Below, in pieces: positions 1 through 7,773 of a stretch of DNA of 39,297 bases. Where the stretch lies: positions 1 to 39,297 of the forward strand of contig NZ_JAATHJ010000029.1 in assembly GCF_012034335.1 (NCBI RefSeq). The letters are read 5' to 3'. The notes below the pieces were generated by a model that was not told where the DNA came from, ran no database searches, and saw only the letters and a program-made list of their open reading frames with translations. How positions within the stretch are numbered: position 1 is the first letter of the stretch; the number at the start of each line of letters is the position of its first letter. This stretch comes from Alkalicoccus luteus. Its GTDB lineage: Bacteria > Bacillota > Bacilli > Bacillales > Salisediminibacteriaceae. A program made the translations under genes and the position numbers.

Positions 1-28
1 GGTCGACGCCCTGTTTCGCCGTAAGCCC

Positions 29-72
29 AAAACGGGCAGCCCCGGGAAGATCCCCGCGGCTGCCCGTTTTTT
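29..72 (+). terminator. Rho-independent terminator at left edge
   Basis: A 13-bp stem (AAAACGGGCAGCC pairing with GGCTGCCCGTTTT) encloses a GC-rich inner loop and is followed by a T-run on the plus strand. It probably ends a plus-strand gene lying left of the window. One frame stops with TAA at 22-24, which would fit as that gene's end, but too little is present to identify it. Confidence 0.75.
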
Positions 73-274
73 GATGTTCTCCTGCTCGATCTTCACACTG
101 TTCGGACACGGTTTCTTTGACGCTTACAATAAAACGACTTAAGCCTTCGCAAAAGTAACATAGCGCGAGGAAATTCGAACAGTCGCCTACAACCACGGAT
201 GCAATGATTTCGCGAGCTGACCCAGACTGCCAGTTGCATATCTGGCGAATGCTGCGAAACATTGGCAATACTAA
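73..274. other. Gene-free stretch, nothing recognised
   Basis: About 200 bp lie between the left-edge terminator and the decayed repeat copy A. Short ORFs cross it on the minus strand but lack ribosome binding sites and resemble nothing I know. It does not match the left half of repeat copies B or C. It could be a decayed element or a remnant of the deletion that removed the left end of copy A. Confidence 0.4.
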
Positions 275-537
275 TCATTAAAGAGACGTCGCTTGGCGTA
301 AGGTTCAATCGGTTTCCAGCAGGTTCCTGCCAATAGAAATCAGGCCTTTCACCTGTTCTGCCAGCTGCCGACTTCGAAGGGCCACGACTCCGGGAGGATC
401 AGAACGAGGCGAAGATCCAGCGCTTCCGACAGTAGTAAGGAAGCGATTAGCTGAGCCCGTTCCCTCCGGAAAGCGAGTGCCCGAAGATACAGGCAGATGC
501 AAGGTTACTCACCTAAAAATGCTTCATCGACATTCTG
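275..537 (+). repeat. Dispersed terminator-associated repeat, copy A (truncated, diverged)
   Basis: This stretch matches the right-hand part of repeat copies B (7132-7773) and C (20690-21239). Shared blocks include CAGCTGCCGAC, GGATCAGAACGAGGCGAAG, CGTTCCCTCCGGAAAGCGAG and GATACAGGCAGATGCAA. It ends in CATCGACATTCTG, a diverged version of the family's right terminus TATCAACACTCTG. The left half and left terminal repeat are absent, so the copy looks truncated. The left boundary is approximate. It abuts a terminator hairpin at 538-568, as the intact copies do. Confidence 0.8.
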
Positions 538-568
538 AGAGCGGCTCTCCATTGCGGAGAGCCGCTCT
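538..568. terminator. Terminator hairpin of plsC, abutting repeat A
   Basis: A perfect 13-bp stem (AGAGCGGCTCTCC with GGAGAGCCGCTCT) has a 5-nt loop and is followed by TTTTT on the plus strand. It lies 20 bp beyond the minus-strand plsC stop codon. On the minus strand, the side that would carry the plsC T-tract is occupied by the end of repeat copy A, so termination of plsC here is probably weakened. By analogy with copies B and C this is one of two original target-site copies; the other is missing. Confidence 0.75.
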
Positions 569-588
569 TTTTAACCATTTTACTGCTG

Positions 589-1326
589 CTATTGCTCATT
601 CATATTTTCCTGAGTTAGCGGCAGGTGTTCTTCTACCTTTTGCTGAACAAGAGCAGCGAGCTCTGCTGCATCCACTTTTTTATCCTGATGAATCGTCACA
701 GGTTCGCCATACGTGATGGTCACATGGGCCGGCTTCATTCTTCCGCCATTCGCTTCCATCATTTTATAGGATCCATCGGTTGTCACAGGTATGATCGGCA
801 CTCCTGACAGCTGAGCCAGCTTTAAGCTCCCCTTCTTAAACTGTCCTGGTTGACCTCCGCGGTTTCTCGTTCCTTCCGGAAAAATGACGAGACTGCAGCC
901 CGCCTTCAGCTTTTCTGCCCCTTCTCTGATAGCAGCAACAGACTGCCTTCGATCGTTTCGATCAATGAAAACGCAGTCCAGCAGTTTCATCCAGGAGCCG
1001 ATAAGCGGTATTTTCTTCACCTCCACTTTTGAAATAAAACCAATTTTTCGGTTGGCAGTTGAGAGTATGATCGGGATATCAAAATTTCCCTGGTGACCTG
1101 CTACAAACAGAACTGGTCCTTCAGGCAGGTTATCATTCCCATGAACCGACACTTTGCCGCCGGCAAACCTGACAAGACTTGAGGCCCAAAGATACGCACG
1201 CCGGTGAATATATGCGTCTGCTTTTGCACGATCTTTTCGTTTTAGCAGATGAGCGATACCGAGTCCTGGTATCACAAGAATTAAATGAATAAAAAAGTAA
1301 ACAAACCATAAAAAAGTTCGAATCAT
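589..1326 (-). CDS. plsC: 1-acyl-sn-glycerol-3-phosphate acyltransferase (PlsC family)
   Basis: This enzyme transfers an acyl chain to lysophosphatidic acid to make phosphatidic acid, the second acylation of membrane phospholipid synthesis. The 245-residue length is typical. A hydrophobic N-terminal segment (about residues 2-26) anchors it to the membrane. The catalytic HX4D motif is H78-QGNF-D83. The glycerol-phosphate binding motif FPEGTRNRGG begins near residue 149. The ATG start has the ribosome site AGAAAGGAAG upstream. It is transcribed alone and divergently from acylphosphatase. Its terminator hairpin at 538-568 has a repeat element inserted against it. The family assignment is firm, but acyl preference cannot be read from sequence. 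Confidence 0.95.
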   Translation of the reverse strand: MIRTFLWFVYFFIHLILVIPGLGIAHLLKRKDRAKADAYIHRRAYLWASSLVRFAGGKVSVHGNDNLPEGPVLFVAGHQGNFDIPIILSTANRKIGFISKVEVKKIPLIGSWMKLLDCVFIDRNDRRQSVAAIREGAEKLKAGCSLVIFPEGTRNRGGQPGQFKKGSLKLAQLSGVPIIPVTTDGSYKMMEANGGRMKPAHVTITYGEPVTIHQDKKVDAAELAALVQQKVEEHLPLTQENMNEQ

Positions 1327-1443
1327 AGCCGTATGCGCTTCCTTTCTGAAATTCAGTCAGCTGAAGCAGCTGCTTCAGGTGTAAAAATGCTTGAGGCAGG
1401 GAACATAATCGATGAATAAGCCATTTGAAAAAGGAGGTCGATT

Positions 1444-1716
1444 ATGCCCCGCTATGACATTACGGTGACAGGCCGTGTACAAGGCGTCGGCTTTCGTTAT
1501 TTTGCCCAGCTGGAAGCCTCACAGCGCGAGCTTTCCGGGTGGGTCCGCAATGAACCGGACGGGTCCGTGCGGATGGAGGCACAGGGTGATGAAGAGAATC
1601 TGCATGCATTTATGCGCGCTCTGGGCCAGGCAAGATATCCGGCTGAAGTAGACCAGGTGATCCCCGTTAAGCTAAATGAAAAGTCCGAGCCTTCAAAGTT
1701 CCGGATCGTCCATTAA
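1444..1716 (+). CDS. acyP: Acylphosphatase
   Basis: A small cytosolic enzyme (90 aa) that hydrolyses acyl phosphates such as acetyl phosphate or carbamoyl phosphate. The signature GRVQGVGFRYF (residues 10-20) supplies the phosphate-binding loop and catalytic Arg18. The second motif, SGWVRNEPDG, carries the catalytic Asn36. A strong AAAAGGAGG site lies just before the ATG. The gene converges on the luciferase-like oxidoreductase, and the two stop codons overlap in the tetranucleotide TTAA at 1713-1716. There is therefore no room for a terminator between them. The physiological substrate is unknown for most bacterial members. Confidence 0.96.
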   Translation: MPRYDITVTGRVQGVGFRYFAQLEASQRELSGWVRNEPDGSVRMEAQGDEENLHAFMRALGQARYPAEVDQVIPVKLNEKSEPSKFRIVH

Positions 1717-2711
1717 GGGATAAGTTCTTCAGCAATCAGCTGGTACGACTGCAGCCGTGTTTCATGTGAGTACAGGTTGCTGATCAGCATGAGCTCTGAC
1801 GCTTGCGTGCGTTTCGCCAGTTCCTTCAGCCTCATACCGGCGGATTCAGCGCTTCCGACAATCAATCTCCGCCGGTTTTCTGTCTGACGTTCTCCATCAT
1901 AGCCGGACCAGTCATGAGCCGCCGCCTTTTCCGGACCCGGAATTTCCGGCAGGGGCATCCCCTTTTCAGCTGACAGAACAGCCAGGTCAACGCTTTTTGC
2001 CATTCTTTCCGCTTCTTCATCAGTGGCAGCGCAAACGACGGATACTGCCATCATGAAAGAAGGCTTTTCCAGCCATTTTGATGGCTGAAACTGCTCGTAA
2101 TAAACCGAAGCAGCCTGATCTGTTTCTTCTTCATTTATAAAATGAGCAAACGTAAAAGGCAGCCCGCGCGAAGCCGCAAGAGCTGCTCCTTTTACGGAAG
2201 ATCCCAATATCCATACCGGTGGAACTGTTTCTGTATAAGGGCCTGCTTTCGCCTCCCCATACACATATTTTTCAACTGGTTGGTAATGAAGCCAGTTTAA
2301 AAGATCGTCCAGCTGTTCCGGAAATCGTGAAACATTGCGCGGTCTGCCCTCGCTTAATGCAAGTGAAGCTCTCGGCATTCCGCCAGGTGCTCGTCCGATT
2401 CCGGCGTCGATCCTTCCAGGAAATAATGCTTCCAGCATGTGAAAGGTTTCCGCTGCCCGGTAGGCACTGTAATGAGGCAAAAGCAGGCCCCCCGTTCCAA
2501 GTCTGATGGTGCTCGTCTCCGCACCAATCCGGCTCAGCAGTATTTCAGGTGATGTACAGGAAAGTCCCGGACTGTCGTGATGCTCTGCCGCCCAATAACG
2601 GCCGTACCCCCATTCTTCAGCAAGCTTTGCCAGCTCAACGGACTGATGCAGAGAACGCTGCGCCGTTCCTTCGTGTACAATAGGAGACTGGTCAAGAATA
2701 CTTAGCTTCAT
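1713..2711 (-). CDS. LLM-class flavin-dependent oxidoreductase (luciferase-like monooxygenase)
   Basis: A bacterial-luciferase-fold FMN-dependent oxidoreductase of about 332 aa, close in type to Bacillus YwcH/YtmO-like proteins. The N-terminal MKLSILDQSPI, the segment YWAAEHHDSPGLSCTSPEILLSRI and the LGTGGLLLPHYSAYRAAE block are typical of this subfamily. The start at 2711 is preferred because AAGGAG lies 8 nt upstream. An ATG six bases earlier (2717) overlaps the upstream gene's stop but sits too close to that site. It is the second gene of a tightly coupled pair with the N-hydroxylase, which suggests a shared oxidative pathway. The substrate is not predictable. Confidence 0.9.
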   Translation of the reverse strand: MKLSILDQSPIVHEGTAQRSLHQSVELAKLAEEWGYGRYWAAEHHDSPGLSCTSPEILLSRIGAETSTIRLGTGGLLLPHYSAYRAAETFHMLEALFPGRIDAGIGRAPGGMPRASLALSEGRPRNVSRFPEQLDDLLNWLHYQPVEKYVYGEAKAGPYTETVPPVWILGSSVKGAALAASRGLPFTFAHFINEEETDQAASVYYEQFQPSKWLEKPSFMMAVSVVCAATDEEAERMAKSVDLAVLSAEKGMPLPEIPGPEKAAAHDWSGYDGERQTENRRRLIVGSAESAGMRLKELAKRTQASELMLISNLYSHETRLQSYQLIAEELIP

Positions 2712-2716
2712 AGTCA

Positions 2717-4030
2717 TTACTCCTTTTCGTCTGCAGACTGTGAAGCGCCGAACTGCTGAAAAACCGTGTTCTCTCGTTCCTGATAGATCGTACGCCCTGC
2801 GATGTCATTGATAATTGTTACGTTCCGGTTCACAGCCAGTGCCAGGTTGGTCGCTCCTGCTCCGTGAGAGTGGACAATATCCGTAAGCGTGTAGAGCCTG
2901 CCGCTGCGCTCGTCCGGAAAGGAGAGATGGTAGCGCCGGTTTATTTTCAACCGGTCATCTTCCCTGTCGGCGTCTTTTGTCAGTGTTTCCAGCCACTCTG
3001 GAATATCAGGTTTATAGCCGGTGCCAAGAATGACTTTATCAGCAGTGACGCGAAACGTTTTCTCCTGCTGGTGCTGATGCAGTGTTACTTCATATGAACC
3101 GTCACCGGCCGCTTTAATGTCCTTTACTTCTGTATTAGCCTGAATAACAGTACCGCTCGGATGACCGCCGGTCGTTCGGTGATACAGGACATCATATATT
3201 TTATGCAGTGTGCTCTCTTCCACACCATTGCGAAGCTGCGTAAGATTTGGAAGCTCGTCCAGTCTTTTTTCAAGCGGAAGAGCATGAAAATAATCAATAT
3301 AATCTGGTGAGAAGATTTCCTGCCCGAGTTTTCCTGATTCCAGCTGAAAAAAGCCGGCAGAACGGGTATACCAGTTTAACTCAGGACGGTGATCTTTTTG
3401 CAGCAGCTCGAGAAACACTTCGGCAGCACTCTGGCCTGATCCTGCAATCAGTACTTTCTCAGCGCCTGCGATACTGTCTTCCTGCATCACATACTGACTC
3501 GTATGGAGCACGTCTTCAGGCGGATGACCCTGCAAAGGCTCCGGGATCAGAGGCTTCGTACCCGTTCCGACGACAATATGATCTGCATAATAAGTGGTTT
3601 CTACTTTCGTTTCCTGGTCGAGTACGCAGACATGATAACTACCTTCTTTATAAACAACATTTGTTACGCTTCTGCCGAATAAGCAGTTATTCAGCTGGCC
3701 GGCTGTCCAGCGGGCATAGTGATTATATTCTCTTCGTGGAATATCGAAGCGGTTAAAAAAGAAGAAGGCGTGAAGTCTTCCTTGTGAAGATAAGTAGTTT
3801 AAAAAAGTAAAAGGACTTGTAGGGTCCGCCAGCGTCACCAGGTCAGCCAGAAATGGAACCTGCAGGTCTGCCCCCTCGATCAGCATCCCGGGATGCCATT
3901 GAAATTCCGGCGATTCATCAAAAAAGAGGGATTGAATATCTTCTGCTTTCGTTAACAGTGCAGCGAGGCCCAGATTAGCCGGCCCGATTCCGATTCCAAT
4001 TACATGATAATTTGTCTGTTGGTGTGTCAT
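2717..4030 (-). CDS. Lysine/ornithine N-monooxygenase family protein (SidA/IucD/PvdA)
   Basis: A flavin- and NADPH-dependent N-hydroxylating monooxygenase of 437 aa. Relatives hydroxylate the side-chain amine of lysine, ornithine or a small diamine to build hydroxamate siderophores. The FAD motif GIGIGPANLGL is at residues 12-22, the NADPH motif AGSGQSAAEVF at about 196-206, and the C-terminal segment ATNLALAVNRN is typical of the family. The substrate-loop motif reads LADLVTLADPTSPFTFLNYL. It lacks the Lys found in ornithine hydroxylases of the SidA type at this place, which hints at another amine. It shares a TAATG junction with the luciferase-like gene. No siderophore synthetase, transporter or recognisable Fur box lies nearby, so the siderophore role is inference. 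Confidence 0.87.
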   Translation of the reverse strand: MTHQQTNYHVIGIGIGPANLGLAALLTKAEDIQSLFFDESPEFQWHPGMLIEGADLQVPFLADLVTLADPTSPFTFLNYLSSQGRLHAFFFFNRFDIPRREYNHYARWTAGQLNNCLFGRSVTNVVYKEGSYHVCVLDQETKVETTYYADHIVVGTGTKPLIPEPLQGHPPEDVLHTSQYVMQEDSIAGAEKVLIAGSGQSAAEVFLELLQKDHRPELNWYTRSAGFFQLESGKLGQEIFSPDYIDYFHALPLEKRLDELPNLTQLRNGVEESTLHKIYDVLYHRTTGGHPSGTVIQANTEVKDIKAAGDGSYEVTLHQHQQEKTFRVTADKVILGTGYKPDIPEWLETLTKDADREDDRLKINRRYHLSFPDERSGRLYTLTDIVHSHGAGATNLALAVNRNVTIINDIAGRTIYQERENTVFQQFGASQSADEKE

Positions 4031-4140
4031 ATATGAATGTACATCCTTTCACTCCGGCATCGACATATTACATCAAGCAAGCCTGTCCTTAAACATGAGG
4101 ATAGGTATGAGCAGCACGATACTCACTGGAGGTGTTTTTT

Positions 4141-5565
4141 ATGACTAAGCCGACGTTCGCCGTCTGGTTTCGCAATGATTTTCGTTTTCATGATCATCCT
4201 GCTCTTGAAGCTGCCTGGGAGGCGGCGGAAGAACAAGACGGAAGCATGATGTTTTTCTTCCATCTGCATCCGGATTTTCAGCATAACACAGATACTAGCA
4301 ATGATTACTTTTTTCAAACCGTTTCTTCCTTCAAGGAGCAGTGTGAAGAGGCCGGCCTCCAGCTTCACATCCTGTCAGGAACAGTAGAAGAAGCTTTCAA
4401 AACGCTTCAGGAACGAACATCTTCCCTGAAAGAAATCTTTTATATCGAGGATTATACACCTTTTTCCCGTGAGCGTGACAAAGAAGCGTTCCGGACACTT
4501 AAAGAAACCGGAGTACGCTTTACCGGCACTCCGGGGAGCTATATTCATGAACCGGATGAAATCGTAAAACATGATGATACTCCTTATAAGGTTTACACGC
4601 CCTTCTCCCGTAAATGGCTTCAGGAAGATAAGCCGGCAGAAGCGGACGATCACCATGACCGGTTTCATAACCGGTATCATCCGCATCAATCGCTCTCTGC
4701 CAACGGCGAACAGGCGTTTAGACAAGTTCTCTCCAATTGCAGCCGTAAATGGAAAGCACTCGGGGAAGCGGCTGCCCTCGAGAGACTCGGGGAATTTATG
4801 GATGACCGCATTGAATACTATGACCGGGAGCGTGACAGACCTTCTGTTGCAGGAACAAGCCGTCTATCCCCGTACATTCGTACAGGAGCTCTCTCCGTCA
4901 GACGTATTTATCACGCAGCTGCCGATAAAGGCGGGCAAGGCGCAGAAACGTTCATTAAAGAACTCGCATGGCGGGATTTTTATGCGATGATCATGTATCA
5001 TTTCCCGGAAACAGCTGATAAGGAATTCCAGGAAAAATTCCGCTCGCTGGAATGGGTGACGAGCAAATCTGACTTAAAGGCTTGGCAGGAAGGGAGAACC
5101 GGATTTCCTATTGTGGATGCCGGGATGAGGCAGCTAAACGAAACCGGCTGGATGCATAACAGGCTGCGCATGATCACTGCTTCCTTCTTAACAAAAGATT
5201 ACCATATCGACTGGCGTGAAGGAGACGCTTACTTTGCAGATAAACTGATCGATCATGATCCTGCCTCAAATGTCGGCGGCTGGCAGTGGGCTGCATCCAC
5301 TGGCACCGATGCCGTTCCATACTTCCGGGTTTTCAGTCCGGTCCGTCAATCAGAAAGATTCGATCCGGATGGTGCGTTTATCCGACGCTACGTAAAAGAA
5401 CTGGAAAACGTACCTGACAAATGGATTCATGAACCTCATAAAATGCCGGAAGAGGAGCAGAAAAAGGCGGCTTGTATCATTGGAAAAGATTATCCGGAGC
5501 CGACAGTAGACCACAAGCTGGAGCGAAAAAAAGCGATTGAAATGTATCAGGACAAGGGGGAGTAA
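4141..5565 (+). CDS. phr: Deoxyribodipyrimidine photolyase
   Basis: A light-driven DNA repair flavoprotein that splits cyclobutane pyrimidine dimers, about 474 aa. The N-terminal antenna domain begins with VWFRNDFRFHDHPAL. The C-terminal FAD and DNA-binding domain contains TSRLSPYIRTGALS, ELAWRDFYAMIMYHFP, the motif GFPIVDAGMRQLNETGWMHN and NVGGWQWAASTGTDAVPYFR, all characteristic of class I photolyases rather than plant cryptochromes. The ATG at 4141 is chosen because GGAGGT lies 7 nt upstream; a GTG at 4132 is too close to it. It is divergent from the N-hydroxylase and is followed after 3 bp by the acetyltransferase gene, so the two are probably co-transcribed. Confidence 0.96.
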   Translation: MTKPTFAVWFRNDFRFHDHPALEAAWEAAEEQDGSMMFFFHLHPDFQHNTDTSNDYFFQTVSSFKEQCEEAGLQLHILSGTVEEAFKTLQERTSSLKEIFYIEDYTPFSRERDKEAFRTLKETGVRFTGTPGSYIHEPDEIVKHDDTPYKVYTPFSRKWLQEDKPAEADDHHDRFHNRYHPHQSLSANGEQAFRQVLSNCSRKWKALGEAAALERLGEFMDDRIEYYDRERDRPSVAGTSRLSPYIRTGALSVRRIYHAAADKGGQGAETFIKELAWRDFYAMIMYHFPETADKEFQEKFRSLEWVTSKSDLKAWQEGRTGFPIVDAGMRQLNETGWMHNRLRMITASFLTKDYHIDWREGDAYFADKLIDHDPASNVGGWQWAASTGTDAVPYFRVFSPVRQSERFDPDGAFIRRYVKELENVPDKWIHEPHKMPEEEQKKAACIIGKDYPEPTVDHKLERKKAIEMYQDKGE

Positions 5566-5568
5566 ATC

Positions 5569-6762
5569 GTGGAAATCAGGCGGCTGAGATCATCTGAAGC
5601 AGAGCATGCGATACGAATGTCGGAATTTGCATTTCAATATGAGATGACGGAAGAGCAGCGCAGAGCACGTCTGGCGGATATGAATCCTCAGGAAACATGG
5701 GTGATTGAAGAAAACGGTGTGGTGGTCTCCAAAGCAGCCGTGCTCCCAATGGATGTTTATTTTTACGATATGAGTATTCCGGCAGGCGGCGTCTCAGGAG
5801 TGGCCACCTGGCCGGAAGAACGGCGCAGAGGACATGTAGGGAAGCTTCTGTATCATTCGCTTCAGCAAATGAGAAAGGAAGGCAGGCTTTTGTCACTTCT
5901 CTATCCGTTCTCGATTCCGTTTTACAGGCGGTTTGGCTGGGAGCTTTATGCCGATCAGGAAGCGTGCACGTTGAAGCGCGAGCAATTCCCTTTATTTGAA
6001 CCAAGCGACGGCTCCGTAAGCCGCATCACACCAGACGCACAAAAAATTGGTCCTGTTTACGACCAGTGGGCTTCCAACATAAACGGTTCCGTCGTCCGGT
6101 CCGCCGAATGGTGGCGTAAAAACACCTTTAAGCGGAAGCCCGGGACATGTGCGGTTTATAGCCGCGGCAATGATATACGCGGCTATATGATTTACGAAAT
6201 GAAAGACAGAAAAATGACTGTCCATGAAATGATCTGGCTGGATGCTGATGCAAGAAAAGGGCTGATGGGGTATATCCGCAATCATGACTCGATGGCAGAC
6301 ACCGTATCGATTACAGGCAGAGCGCATGACATGATGCCGTTCTTACTGCCGGATCCTAAAGTGGAGCGGAGCGTATCCTCTTATTTTATGGCACGAATTG
6401 TGTCATGTGAACCTTTACTGAGCCTGCTGCCGCTTCATCTGAAAACGAACGAGTCCATCATGCTTCATGTCACCGATGAATTCTGCCCCTGGAATGATGG
6501 AACCTATATATTAGCTGCTGACTCAGGCCCGCCTTCCCGGGTCCGGTTCTTCCCGCCAAGAAATGAAGAAGACCGGTCTCTCCGGCAGCTGTCCAAAAAA
6601 GGGATAAAGCTTGATATTAATATGCTGTCTGCTATCATTATGGGAGCACAGAAGCCGGTGCGTCTTTGGGAAGAAGGCATGATCGAAGGAGAAGAAGAGA
6701 TGGTGAGGCTCCTGCAAAGGGCATTGCCAGACTATCCTCCGTTTATCTACGATTTTTTCTAA
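5569..6762 (+). CDS. Eis-like GNAT family N-acetyltransferase
   Basis: A 397-aa multidomain acetyltransferase with the Eis architecture: N-terminal GNAT domain, second GNAT-like domain and C-terminal SCP2-like domain. The acetyl-CoA loop is RRRGHVGKLL (residues 85-94). PFYRRFGW (117-124) carries Tyr119, at the position of the general acid in Eis. The chain ends in a phenylalanine (YDFF), which fits Eis enzymes that use the C-terminal carboxylate in catalysis. The GTG start follows AAGGGGGAG and is only 3 bp from the photolyase stop codon. Family members acetylate amines, including aminoglycosides in some cases. The natural substrate here is unknown. Confidence 0.88.
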   Translation: MEIRRLRSSEAEHAIRMSEFAFQYEMTEEQRRARLADMNPQETWVIEENGVVVSKAAVLPMDVYFYDMSIPAGGVSGVATWPEERRRGHVGKLLYHSLQQMRKEGRLLSLLYPFSIPFYRRFGWELYADQEACTLKREQFPLFEPSDGSVSRITPDAQKIGPVYDQWASNINGSVVRSAEWWRKNTFKRKPGTCAVYSRGNDIRGYMIYEMKDRKMTVHEMIWLDADARKGLMGYIRNHDSMADTVSITGRAHDMMPFLLPDPKVERSVSSYFMARIVSCEPLLSLLPLHLKTNESIMLHVTDEFCPWNDGTYILAADSGPPSRVRFFPPRNEEDRSLRQLSKKGIKLDINMLSAIIMGAQKPVRLWEEGMIEGEEEMVRLLQRALPDYPPFIYDFF

Positions 6763-6801
6763 GCTGGCTGTGTTTGATGAAACATGCAGGAGGACAGACC
6801 G

Positions 6802-7080
6802 ATGCATCCATTTAAAGCGTTTTTCGAAAAACTTTACGGCCCGGTTCCTGAGGACAGTTCATTAAGGCTCTATTATTGGGTAACTGCTGTTATTTTCTTT
6901 ATTCCGGCAGCGCTTTCACCCGTATTTCTGATTGCCTACTATGTTCAGTTCGGACTGGGGTATGTACTGACTTACGGTTTGCTTATGCTGGCTGCCGTTT
7001 GGATTTTCATGCCGATCTTTTTCAGGCTGATTATGAAAATGAATCGTTTTTTATTCAACGAAAAAGATCGAAAGCAATAA
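6802..7080 (+). CDS. Small two-helix membrane protein, function unknown
   Basis: A 92-residue protein with two predicted transmembrane segments, about residues 24-46 (YWVTAVIFFIPAALSPVFLI) and 50-75 (GYVLTYGLLMLAAVWIFM), and a basic C-terminus (NEKDRKQ). I do not recognise the family. The start at 6802 is chosen because GCAGGAGG ends 8-9 nt upstream; an in-frame ATG at 6784 precedes that site. It follows the acetyltransferase after 39 bp and may belong to the same transcript. Its terminator hairpin at 7100-7131 has been separated from its T-tract by repeat copy B. Confidence 0.75.
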   Translation: MHPFKAFFEKLYGPVPEDSSLRLYYWVTAVIFFIPAALSPVFLIAYYVQFGLGYVLTYGLLMLAAVWIFMPIFFRLIMKMNRFLFNEKDRKQ

Positions 7081-7099
7081 ACAGTAACCTGCGCAAAAA

Positions 7100-7131
7100 G
7101 GGACCCGGCTTTGTAAATAAAGCCGGGTCCC
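7100..7131 (+). terminator. Terminator hairpin, left duplicate flanking repeat B
   Basis: A 32-nt perfect hairpin with 13-bp arms GGGACCCGGCTTT and AAAGCCGGGTCCC and a 6-nt loop. It is identical to 7774-7805. An A-run precedes it, but no T-run follows because the repeat begins directly afterwards with CAGGCTGTTGA. It is therefore probably a crippled terminator in the plus direction. Confidence 0.85.
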
Positions 7132-7773
7132 CAGGCTGTTGAAAAAGTCTTTCAACTTACATATTTATTCGTTTGATTGTATTTCCCCTCTGCTTACCAG
7201 CGGAAGCTTGCCGTGGGCTGGCCTTCAGCTATTTCTCAGGGCGACCCTGTATGAAGGGAAGAAAGGCACGGCTTCACTCGGACACAGGCTTCTCGCGAGA
7301 AGCCTTCAAGACCCAGTCCGGCTCCGCTCGTGCGTTGATGCCGTTCGCAGATCTGAACGGCACTGGATCTTCAGACTGCGCTGATCCCACGGGCGTCCCC
7401 GCCGGACACATCGGGGAAACGGCTCTGATTCATGGAGAACAACGTCACGACAGGCAGGTGCGACCGCTTTTTTTACCTTTTATACTGAATTGTAGGAAGA
7501 ATTGGCATCCCTATTCAACATCGAAACGTCGCATAGGGAAGGTTCATATGTGTGGAAGCCGATCGTGCATTCATAACCAGGCACTTGAAACGCACTGCCA
7601 GCTGCCGACATCGAAGGAACTCGACTCCGGGAGGATCAGAACGAGGCGAAGATCCAGCGCTTCCGACAGCAGGAGGAAGCGGTTAGCTGAGCCCGTTCCC
7701 TCCGGAAAGCGAGTGTCCGCAGATACAGGCAGATGCAACGTTATTCACTTAAAATGAATTTATCAACACTCTG
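7132..7773 (+). mobile_element. Non-coding mobile repeat, copy B (642 bp, MITE-like)
   Basis: The element starts CAGGCTGTTGAAAAAGTC. Its right end, read on the other strand, is CAGAGTGTTGATAAATTC, giving terminal inverted repeats of about 18 bp. It is flanked by identical 32-bp terminator hairpins (7100-7131 and 7774-7805), interpreted as target-site duplications. Its right 230 bp are nearly identical to copy C. Relative to C it carries about 90 extra bases around 7255-7335, including a perfect 20-bp palindrome at 7286-7305. A 24-nt hairpin at 7339-7362 is conserved in both copies. No reading frame is shared between copies and none has a convincing ribosome site, so it looks non-autonomous. 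The ends resemble what I recall of IS1182-family elements, but this is not verified. Confidence 0.85.

Noticed and set aside
1-24. Possible C-terminal codons of a plus-strand gene ending in TAA at 22-24
   Set aside because: Only seven codons are present and nothing identifies the gene. The terminator downstream is the only support, so it is mentioned there instead of being called as a gene.
7173-7757. ORF of about 194 codons covering much of repeat B
   Set aside because: It has no ribosome binding site and is not maintained in copy C, where an indel of about 90 bp and other changes break the frame. Composition looks like read-through of non-coding repeat.
7132-7773. Group II (class C) intron, suggested by insertion next to a terminator
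   Set aside because: No domain V-like hairpin or intron 5' GTGYG motif was seen. The element has inverted terminal repeats and duplicates the hairpin on both sides, which fits DNA transposition rather than intron retrohoming.
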